A DNA stretch of 64,000 nucleotides from Heterodera schachtii (taxonomy: Eukaryota > Nematoda > Chromadorea > Rhabditida > Heteroderidae): assembly GCA_023374025.1 (NCBI GenBank), contig SIJG01000034.1:420089-484088 (forward strand), written 5' to 3'. Positions 13,101 through 25,100 of this stretch are shown here, one piece after another. Under the pieces are notes generated by a model. The model saw nothing but the letters and a program-made list of their open reading frames with translations, was not told the DNA's origin and searched no databases. The translations under genes and the position numbers were made by a program. Position 1 is the stretch's first letter, and every line of letters starts with the position of its first letter.

Positions 13101-16100
13101 TCAATCTTTCTATTAAATTTAGAGATTCATTAGTGCTTTAATGGAGTTTTCAGTGCAATCAAATCCGAACCCGAATGAATAAAATATAAAATATGTTATA
13201 ATTTATTTCATTTAGTTTCTTACCTTTTTCTTCTCACCCAAATATTCTTGGGTCCGTTCTTCCACCAGCCCCTCCAAATTGGTCGCATATTGTTCCATAC
13301 GTTTCAGCAGATTGTCCACCAAATTGCTGGTCTCATTCTCTCTGTAAATAAGAATAACCATAGCAAAACGAAAATGTGGGTTTAATAATAAAAAAAAATA
13401 ATTTTTTCGATGCTATTTATGTCGCTGATTACGAATCTGACTTTTATTCTTAGTTTTCAGGCATTTTGAATTTAGTCAGATTTTGTACACAAATCAGACG
13501 TTTATAATTGCGCTTACCTAAATTAGAAAAAAAATAGATTGTCGTTAATCCGGGATTTTTAATTAAAAAATCATTAATCTGTGACTGCCTTTTGACTGCT
13601 TTATTAAATGAAACAATGCTGATGAATTCGGATGAAATTTTGGAAAATATTGCTGATTTTATGTTTGTTTTAGTTTTAAATCGATTTAATTACGCATGTA
13701 ACTAAGAATAAAAATCAGATTCATGATCAGTAGGGCCGCAACTTTTAGTGAAAAAACTTTTTTTTTTTTTTTTTTTGCTCAATTGTTTTGAAGAAAGGAG
13801 CTCAAAAAACGCATTTATGCATTAAAAATTTTCGATTCTGATGTCACTATAGGTCACTAGAAATCACTATTTTGGAGCTTTGTCACTAAAATAGTGAAAA
13901 TTCACTATTTTGGAGTTTTGTCACTATTTTTCACTATTTCGGCATTTTTTGGAAAATTCCTTAATAAAAATGCAATAAAATCAAAAAATACACCCCTAAG
14001 AATCGAGAAAAAATTTTTCTCAAAAATACACCCCTAAGAATCGACTTAAAATTTTTTTTCAAAATACCACTGAGAATTGGAAAATTTTCTTAAAAATTCT
14101 TCTCGCAATTTTTTTTTTCTTGACAAATTTTAATTTAAAAAAGTTCAGTATTTGCTAAGGAAATAATTCAAAGGAAATGTACTTCATTTGCAACTGCAAT
14201 CAGTGAATAAAAATTATTTTTGCTCAATTTTTGGCTGAAAATTATGTCACTATTCGTCACTATTTTGGACTTTTTGTCACTATTTCTTCACTATTTTGGG
14301 ATTTTTACTCACTATTTTAGTTAACTATTTTGGGATTTTTCTTCACTAAAAGTTGCGACCCTAATGATCAGCTTCAAAAAGTAGCCTAGAAAAAATTTAA
14401 AAAACAGGGGGGGGGGGGAGTGACAAAACCCGGAATTGCCAATTTATTTAAATGATTGAAAAATTAATTAGAAAATGCCAAAATCAAATGGCCCGCCCGC
14501 AAACCCACTTGTTCAACGTGTGCACCACTTTGCGTATGGTGCTGAAGTCGGGCCGTCCATGTGGGTTCTCGCTCCAGCATGCCATCATCAAGTCCAACAA
14601 CTTCCTCACCGTGTCCGGCGTGTCGTCCACCGGCGAGAAGTCGGGAATGACCGGTCTGTACAGCTCCGCGTCAATGGGCGGGATCACTTGCAAATGCTCC
14701 AAAACTTCTTTAAAGAAAAATCATTTAAATTCGAATTATGAGGCTTAATACAGGAAAAAGGGTTTATAGACGGAGGAAATTTTAATTGCAAAAAAACCGT
14801 AAGCCGTAATTTTATGTGTGTGTTTATAAAGGACGAAATCTAACTCGTACTGTTTTTCGACAAAGGAACCGTCATAACTTATTTTAATATTAATTAAAAT
14901 AAATATTTGTGGTAGATACTTTATCAATTTGCAAAATTCAAGAAAATTTTCTCATTCTTAAAAAAAGTTATGGATGAAAATATTTCTTTTTTATTTTTGA
15001 TCATAAATTTTTTGAAAAACAATAAAATTAAATTTGGTATTTAGATAAAGAATTTTAAGCGCTGTTTTATGATACCAAAAATGTTTAATTTGGTTTTTTT
15101 TTTTTTTGACGAAAAAAGGTACAAGTCGGGGCAGTACTACGGCTTTTTACCGTTTATAAAAATTCCAGAAAAATTGGTGGCCCTTAAAAAAACTTGCCTA
15201 ATGGGCTCGGGTTTTCTTCCTCGCCCCTGTAGAAGGCACCCTTCCTGTACAGCATTTCGTGCAGAATGAGCGCAAAACTGTACACATCGCCCTTCTGTGT
15301 GCCCTGTATGTGTGCGTCCGGATTCCTGAGCAATTCCGGGGCTGTCCACAATTTTTCTGGAAAATCAAGAGCATTAAAACTTGGAAATTCATGAAAAGAG
15401 ACGCAAAATTGAGGATTGGGAGAAGAACATTTATTTCGAATTGAAAAAAGCATAAAAAACTTTTTATAAGAGAATTTCAAAAAAAAATTTCAAAAAAGAA
15501 AAATGAATAAAAATATAAGTTTTCCCAAAATTTTCAAAAAATTTTCATAAAATTAAAAAAAAATTTTCTTGAAGATTTTTTTTTTAAGACGGGAAACGAT
15601 ATGGGGGAAAAGGCGGAGAGGGAGGGGAGGGGGAACGAGGTGTTCCCACCATTAATTAATAGCTTTGGGGGGGGGGGGGAATTGCATGTCATTAGTTTGT
15701 CAATTAAAATTATTAAAAATTATTAATTACTAAAATTATAGTAAAAAGCTGTGTCAAAGATGCCAATTTAAACACATTAGTCATGACATGCCACACACAC
15801 ACTTCTGTAAAAGGCGTGCGTGCCAATCTCCTCCGGGTTCGTTTCCTCCATGGCGTGCAGTTCGGCCAGCCCAAAATCGGTCACTTTGAGCACAAATCGG
15901 CTGTCCACCACACAGTTGGACGATTTCAGCCGCCCATGGGTACGAATCAACGAACTTGTGTGCAGATAATGCATGCCCTTCAAAACAATATTTTCACAGG
16001 CTTTAATTTTAAAATGAATATCTAAATCACTTTTAGTATGGACTTTTTTAAAATTTTAAATCATTTTTTTTTAATTTTAATTTCTTATGATGGCAATTAT

Positions 16101-19100
16101 ATGTAAAATTGTAATAAAAAAAATTAATAAACAAATGTTAATTAATATAGTAGTATTTTGCACTAAATATTCAATTTTCCTTATTGGTACCTCGTCCAAG
16201 ACCTCCCTCACTCAAATTTTCAATAAATTTCTCAGTTTTCCAAAATATCCATAAAAAATTAGAATTTTATTTGTTGAAAATCTGTTAAAAAGCTGGTTAA
16301 AATATCAAATTTTTCTTGGCTCAGCCCGGAACCCTCCTCTGTACCCAATAAAATGTCGAGGGCACAATTGGGAACGTCATTAATTGTTGATGGCATAAAT
16401 TACAATATTTAGTATACCAAAATACATAATTACACATCAGAGATGTGACCCGAAACTTTTTTTGGGGGGGGGGGGAGTTGCAAAATGAACTGTTAATTTT
16501 CGTAATTTTCCGTAAAATCAATTGTGCTCTGCGCATTTTGCCCCACCTTGACCAGGTCGTGCAGCAGCGAATACTTCATCATTTTGTCCAGCTTGATTTT
16601 CTCATTCTCCAAGATGTCTTCAAGCGATCCCTTCGGGCAATATTCCGTCACAATACAGTAATTTGGCGCATCCACACAAGCACCGCAGAAGCGTGTGATG
16701 TGCTCATGCTGTAAAAATGAAAGAAATTAAAATAAATTAATGAAATGAAAATGAAATAAATTAAAATTGATTAATTAAAAAATTGTCAGATACATATTTG
16801 CTAATTCATAAATGGAAAAGGAGGGGTAGGTCAAATCAAAATTTTTCCGAAATTTTCTAAAGCCGACTTTTTCAAAATCCCTGGAACCAATATCTACTGC
16901 GTTATTTTTTTTTCTAAAAAGGGGGCGGTTTAGAGAACACTTTTTATCATCATCATCATCATCATCATCATTTACTTGCAAGTCCTTCATCTCCTTTAAT
17001 TGGACAAGCAATGAGCGTGGCAATTCCAATTTTGGGTATTTCTTCGGGTCCAAATTGAGCATTTTGATTGCCACCATTGTGCCCTTGTACATCGCTGTTT
17101 TGGTGAAAATCTGCGCGTTGTTCTGCATTTGTATGGTCTCCACGGAACCGCCACTCTGTTAAAGAATGAGCAATATTAGTATTTAAGTAAAATGGTGGGC
17201 TTAACCTAGGAGGAGACCCTCCCATAGGTCGTTTCTTCAAGAAAAAATTTCAAAAACAAAATTTTCAAAAAATTAAGAAGAATTTCAAGAATTAAAAAAA
17301 AAAAATTTTTTTGAAAAAAAAAAAAAAATTAAACTACCTGCCGAAAGATCAGAAATATTTCTCGATAATTAAATCCATTTTCAGAGAAATCCAATAAAAA
17401 TTCATTTTTTAAATCAAAATAAAGTCAAGGCTGAATCACAAGTATCTCACAATCACAGTGAGGCCCTGACCTCACCCAAGAATTCTGGGCTCTAATGCAC
17501 TTTATGAGTCCAATCGAGTTTTATGAGTCCAATCTGACTTTTATGAGTCCAATCGAGTTTTATGAGTCCAATGATTTTTTTAATAAAGTTTTGAGTCCAA
17601 TTTTTATTTTTCACACTGTCAGCCTAAAATTTCAATACACAAAGTAAAGCAGTGTAATCCGGGATTGGGACCGATTTCTTGAAGGTCGATCATTTTGCTT
17701 GTACCTTGGCTAATGATTTCGAAAGAGATTTAAATTAACGAATACAAGAAAATTTCAACACAGAAATGCGTTTTTTGAGCTACTTTCTTCAAAACAATTG
17801 AGCAAAATAAAAGTTTTTCACATGATATCAAGGGGATACAGATAGACAATCACTTTCTATCATTTGTTTAATGCCATTTGGGCTATTAGTTTGAAAAAAC
17901 TCAGATTTGAACCCGGATTTTAGACATAGGCGAAAATGTTCGGGAATTTAATGCATACCAGGGATGGCATCCCGAAGTCCCAAAAATTTTCTGACGTCGG
18001 ACATTAATTGAAAAATTGATTGGACTCATAAACTATGATTGGACTCATAAAAGGTCATTGGACTCATAAATATTTGATTGGACTCAAAAACTCTGATTGG
18101 ACTCATAAAAGTCGATTGGACTCATAAAACTCGATTGGACTCATAAAGTGCATTAGAGCCGAATTCTGATATAACAAAGAGTTTTTGGCTTGGGTTGAAA
18201 GTTTTCCGAATTTTTTTTTTTTGTAATTTCCCCAATTATATATAAATAATATTTCTCTGCATAAGCGCTAACTCACTTTGATGGAATAGCCACTGAATGA
18301 GAATTTCCGGTTCTTGCTGTACGAAATCAATGACTTTTTCCCAGCCGCACTGTTGTTGTACGTGTCCAACTCCTGTTCCTCCACCGTTGATGTCACAGCT
18401 GTTTCCTCAGCGCTCGACTTCTTTTTGTTGTTGTTGCTGACCATGATGGCATTGAAAATGCCGCCACCGCCACCACCACCACCACCAGTGCCACAGTCGG
18501 TGTTGTTCGAATGGGCATAAGATGGAGATGAAAGGTTCCTGCTCATCCGGCTAGCGGTGCCACCACCGATTCGGCTCGCTGTGCCATCGCCGCCGCCGCC
18601 ACCACTCTCTCCACCGTCAATAATGGCACCACCGCCGGTGCCAACATGGTTCTGCTCCACGCTGAGTTTGACATGCTGTTGTTGTTGCTGTTGTTGATCG
18701 CTGTTTGGTGACGACTTTTTGCGCGTAAATATGCTGAATTTGCGGTCAATCATCGCCGAAATTTTGCGCGTTGCACCGGACGAGGAGCTCCGCTTAAAAA
18801 GTATCAAATAAATGTTTTATAAGAAGGGGTGGACATATAAAAGGGGTGCAAATTGTTTCCCCCACCCATGAATCGTTTCCCAGTCCTGAAGTTTTTAAAA
18901 AATATATTTTCAAACAGAGTTTCCAAAAAAAACATGAAATTTTTTTTTAGCGATTTTGAGAAATTTTAAAAATACAGTAACCCATCATAAAATTTTGATA
19001 AAATGGCAAGAAAAATTTTTCAAAATGCTTTTTTTTTTTCTTATAAAAACTCTTTGAAAACTTTGTTTGAAAATTTTAAAAAACCGGGAAAGGGGGGGGG

Positions 19101-22100
19101 GCTTAAATAAATTTCTTACCTAGAGAATATTTTATTTATTTATTTATCAAGAGGTAAAGCCGACAAATGAGTGCGAATTAATTTTGCATTTAAGATGATG
19201 GGTGACATATGCATATGCAAGACGCTGCACTTGGATCTTCTTGCACAAAAAGTCGCAAATCAGAATTTTCAAAAAAAAAAACCTTCTTTAACTCTTTTAA
19301 AAACAATAAAATGAGGAAAAACCCCGTGAAATTTTTTTATAAGTAATTTTTTTAGACATTTTGTAAAAACTGGGGGAAAATAGCGTTAGTGGCATAATTA
19401 GCAAAAAGTGCATTGCGCGACAATTATAATAAAAAAGTGTAGGAAATGCTAAAATTTTAATGGTTTTCTGTGTTGTGATGAGATCGGCAAGCCGGTAGGT
19501 CATTTTGGCGCCAGCCAATTTTCATTAGCTTGCAAAACTTAGAAAATTTCATTGCTGTCCAAAAATTTTATAGTCAAAAAATTGACTTTTTTAGGTTTTT
19601 GGCGCCGAGCGCCATTTTCTTTTTTGTAACAAAAGAAATTTTTTGAAATTTTGCAAGCTAATAGCCTGTAAGATTGGCTCATGCGCCAAAGTGACCCATA
19701 ACGTAGATAGCAATGTACACGCACAAAAAGCACACCAAAAATTTAAAAAAAAAAAGCAGATTGCCAAATTGTGCGAGTGCATATGTTCTCACCAGGCGGT
19801 CCCTTTGCGATAGTCGCACCACAGCAAACTCGTCTAACAACTCATCAGCAAACTGTAAAGCTACTGTATACTGGGGGTTTGAAAGCACAAGCAAGTTTTG
19901 GGTTATGGTAGAAGGAAGGAATTCGATTAGGCATTATTATGTATACTGTAGTGGGGTGGGCCAGCAGTTGGAAAGAAAGCTGCGATAATAATATAATTTA
20001 TGCTTATGATAGTCTAGAGAATATCGGTTACTGTAAAGGACCCAGACAAGTATAGAAGTTATACTATGTAGTGGAGTTTGAGTTGCTTCGAGCAATAACA
20101 CTTAAGGTTCTTTGATCTCCATGAAAAAGCAAGAAACTTTTTATATTTTTCTAAAAATTTATGACAAAAAATTGTAAAAAAAATTGTTTTCACCCATTTT
20201 TTTCAAAAAGATCAAATTTTTCATAAGGAAATAGAGAGAACCTTAAGGGCTATTGAATTACACCAAGAAGGTTTAATTTGATCAATCTTGACAAATGTCT
20301 TAAAAAAAGTATGAGTCGGTACAGTAAGAGTTGGGTTTCGTCAGTATTCCATACAGTTTCATTTTATCGTAAATTTCCAATATGCGAGACGGTACTGTAC
20401 CTTGTCCGAGCCGACGGACATGCGACTGTTGCAGCGCAACAACGCCTCGGACTGTTCCGCGGCATCGAAGCGGGCCAACTTTGTCGAGCTGTTCTGTTGT
20501 CGCTTTTTCTTCTTCTCCCGTCGAACATCTTCGCCGTCAAGCTCTTCCCATTTGATCTGCCAGTGAAGTTTTTTTTAAATTTTTTGTTTATTTCTTATTT
20601 TGTTTTATTTATTTTCATATAAATGTTCCTTTTTGATTAGGTAAACCTTGCATGTTTTTTATTTTAATGATTTTTGAAAATATTTATAAATAATTTTAAA
20701 ATATATATACCTATACAAAATTTTTTAATAAACCGAAATTTTTAGCTTCCTAATTTTTTAGGTTTTTTAGGAAAATCAAAAAAATTATTAAAGCTTTAGA
20801 TTTTGAAAAAATTTTTTCTTTGAAAATGTAAAAAAGAAAAAACATGTGAAAGAATTCTTTAGAAATGCCTAGAAAATTTTTTTTTGTTTTTGTTTCAGAA
20901 GATTTACCTTCCACGTCATTTTGGCCAACTCCGCCTCGGCACGGTAACGCCTTAATTTTTTAACAAAAACTTTTTTTAATGAGCTGTGCGGAGAGGAGGG
21001 ACCTGTAAAAGATGATGAAGCCGATCATCATGATAACCACCACAATGCCAAGGCCCATCAAAGCATACACATGGGCCGGATAACCTTCCGAGCATTTTGA
21101 ACGGTCCCAACCGCATACCCTGAGGGAAGGAAAGCGATTTATTTATTTATTTTTTGATAAATTAATTTAAAATATAATTACGGTTTGTCTTTTGGAGGCT
21201 TCCCGCCCACCCAGTGGAAGTCGGTCATCTTTTTCAGCTCGTTCGATGCACCCGAATAATAGGCAACTTCCTGAATAAAATGGGGAAATATTTATGTGTT
21301 GTTATACACATAAATTTTTCAATTTTGATTGTATTTCCAGCTTTTTTTTTATACTAATTATCAAAAAACCTATAATTAACGCCATAAAATTTTAATTAAT
21401 AAGTTCTTTCATTTGCTGAGCTCTATGTATGCAATATTAAATTGAAAAAAAAGAAGAAAGTTTAAGACATTTTCATCCTACAGGTAAAAAGTTGGAATAT
21501 TTGGTTTATCCATCTTCATTTTGGCATTTTTTTTTGCCGCCCCCTCCTCCCTCCCCCGTTTTCTTTGTTTGGGATTAAATCGGGTTTGTAATGGCAAGCC
21601 GGGCTGGATTCTGGACAGGGGGGTCCTTAATTAAAGCCTATATAATATCCAAATTCTAAAAAACCAAAACGTAAAAAAATATAAATTATTTTAAAAAATT
21701 TTGAATTAAATATTTCCCAAGTTTTATTATTTATTTATTTATTTATATGCACATATTTTCAAATTAATGCATTTAAAAAAATTGTTTATTTGTGGTGACG
21801 TCTTGTCTGTGCAAAGCAAAATTTCTGCAGATTTTGCACTATTTTGTCACAAAAAAATGGAAACAAATAAAATTCTCAATATTTGCCACGCTTAAACATT
21901 AAAATGTTGCAAAAAAAAGACTGATTAATTTGGAAATTATATCCGGATCCAATGGCTTGAGGGGGAAAGATTTTGTTCAATTGCTTAGTGATCAATTTCC
22001 AATGACCAATTTCCGGCGCCCAAAATTGAAATTGATTAATAGGGCATACATAACTAAGGCTGCAAAAAACATACACATAAAATCGTAAAATATGCATTAA

Positions 22101-25100
22101 AAATTGTAAAAAATGCACAAAAAGTAAAAAATATATGCACATAAATTATTATAAATTGAGGGCAAACTTTTAAAAATTCTTCAATTTCGTTAAATTGAGC
22201 AGAAAATCGCGAAAATAGCTAAATATGTTTATGAAAATCACTTTAGAAGAAATAATACAAAATATAGATAAAATTTATTCATTTTGATGAAAACCGAGTA
22301 AAAAGGAAAAATTAATTTTTCCATTATTGGACTTATTTTTGGCATAAATTTCCAATTTTAAAAGTTACAATTTTTATCAATATTTCGAGAAAATACTCCC
22401 AAAAAAAAGAATTTTTTCAAAAATTTCAGTGCTTAGAGGTCAAAAGGGCCGCTTTAATAGAGGATTTTTTTGAAAAATGCTCAATTATGCATCATAAAAT
22501 ATGCATATAAATCGCGAATATTGCAAACGAATCATTGTCATTTTGTATATCATTTATATTATACGGACCACAAATTTGTCCTGATCCGGGTCCAGGTCCA
22601 ACAATGAGTAATCCGAGTAGCGGTCCCCGTTGTTATCAATGCTAACATTGCCGGTGATGCCCACAAATGTGCGGTTCCACATTTTGCTGAAATTTGGAAA
22701 ATATTAAAAAAAAAAGAAAAGAATTTATTCATTATTTATTTAATTATTAAAAATTTAAAAAACTTGAAATTGTTTCACCTTGTGATACTTTGTCCGTTGC
22801 GCGGGTCCAACCCCTCCGCCAGTGTTTCGTTCAGTGCAATCGCATACAGCAGCACAGCGTCATAAAAGGCACTGATGAAGTTGTTCATCTACAGCACAAA
22901 GTAATATGTAATTTAAATAAATTTATCATTAAAAATAAGAAAATAATTATTTAAAATAAATATAAAAAAAATAAATACATTTTGCAAAATTTAATATTTT
23001 AATGTACCATTAAAAATTTAAAGAGATTATTTTATTTAAAATAAATGCTATAATGATGCGAAATTTATGTAAATTTTAAGCACCAATAAAATTTTTCAAT
23101 ATAAATTTAAAATTTTTTTTTTTTATCAGTTAGACTGTCCAAATTGGGTAAAATTTTTAAAATAATTTACAGTTATTTTTGAATTAATTTAAACAATATT
23201 TATTTCCAATTTGTTCAATTCATAGCCCATCCACCTCGTATTCCTTGCCGGTCCTGCGTGAATAGTTGTACTTCTTTTCCGCCCGTTCTTTGACCCGTGC
23301 TTCGAAGTTCTTGTACTCGTCGAGATCCGAGCGCTGGAACAAACCATAGAAATAGGTAAATAAATGTATATGAATTTAAAAATGTTTAGTGTGAAATCAT
23401 TTGGGTCCTGGGAAGAACTAAGTGATCATTCTCATTGTATTTAAATGATATCGGTTTGCGAAGCAGGTTGTCCCCCTCCAACACCGAGAATTTTTTAAAA
23501 ATTTACCAAAACATGAATTTTTCACTCAAAAAGGACTGAATTTTTTATAAATTTTTTTCCATCTCATAAATTTCGTAAACTTTTAAGAATGTTCATGATT
23601 TTTAAGAATTTTTTATTTCATTTTTTTACTTTTATAGAAAAAAATTATTCCAAAAAAAAAAAAAAGTTTTTTTGAATAGTTAAATTTTGCTAATTTTTTA
23701 GTTTCTCGGGAGAGGGAAACGAATGTTTTCACATTAATTTTGTCCTATTGGTGTCCATTTTCAAACACATTGGTTTAATTTATTAATTACTCTCAATGAG
23801 ATCGTTTTCAGTGCTCGGTAGGCCCGCTTTGCTTTTTCATTTTCCTCACTGGACGCTGATGTGTCATTTTGGCGCATCCATGGCTTTTCGGCATGGGACC
23901 TTCAAAAGTAATACTAATTAAATGAAGCTAATGAACAGAGACCGATATAAGAGATTCGATCGTTAAAAGTTCGATTAAAAAAAATCGATGTACCGATCTC
24001 TACTAATGATGGTATACATTAACTGGCATAGAATTTAAAAATGGTTAGGTCAAGAAATATCGATTTACAATTAAAAAAAATTGCCAAAAAAATCTTTATT
24101 TAAGTTTTTTCGTTTCTTGCTTCTTTTTTTCTAACTTTGTTTTAATGGAACGGAAATAAGATTCTATTAGGCAAATCAAATTTGTTTTGTGCATCGAAAA
24201 CGAAACATAGGTAAATTGTGTGCCCGTCGCAAGAGGCGAGGAACGGAACGAAATTCATTCTGCTAAAATGTAGAAACAAAAAAAAAAAATGAAAAAAGGG
24301 TACAGCACTAAAAAAACTAAACAATTAAATAGAATTTTTTAAAATATGATTTTTAATATTATTAAAAGCAGCCCCGTTGTCAGGGAGGAGGAATTGCCCA
24401 CTAAATGAAGAATGAAAAAATTTAAAAATTAAAAAAAAAATAAAAAATTTCTGATTTCCTTTTTCAAAAATTTTTTTTTCTGGCTAATTGTCTGATGAAA
24501 AGTATTAAAAATAAAAATATTAATCACCCTGTGGACACGTCAATGTTGATGAACACGTACTCGCCAGACTGTGCCATGCCCAGCTCGTACGCGGCCAACA
24601 TGATTTCGCGCACTGTGTCCGGACTGGCACAGAGAATGATCACTGAACAAATGTTGAAATGAAATTAAAATTGATTATAATTATTCTTTTTTAGAATATT
24701 ATTATGTTGATAAGCAATGCAGCACAACACAATCACAATACAATTTTGAATGATTACCACAACATGCAATATATAATATTCTGTTGAATTTATAAAAAAA
24801 AAATTTCAGGGATTAAATTTTAGGATATATGAAAAAATTATTTAAATAAATTCCCAAAAAATTCATGAAAAAACACATTAATAAAAAAAAAAGCATCGCC
24901 AAATAATCCATAAAAACATATTAACAAAAAAAAAAGTGTCCCCAAGAAATCTATGAAAAAAATATATTAATAAAATAGCGTCCCCAAGAATCCCGGAAAA
25001 TAATAATAAAAAATCAAACATTCGAAGCATAAAAAAGTGTTAAAAAGTGGGCTTTCCTACCTATGAAAAAAAAAACTGAAGCCAAACAGGGATACAATAT

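Noticed and set aside
17890..17935. T-loop-like GGTTCAAATC on the minus strand
   Set aside because: It lies inside the hAT-like element and no cloverleaf can be drawn around it, so it is not a tRNA.
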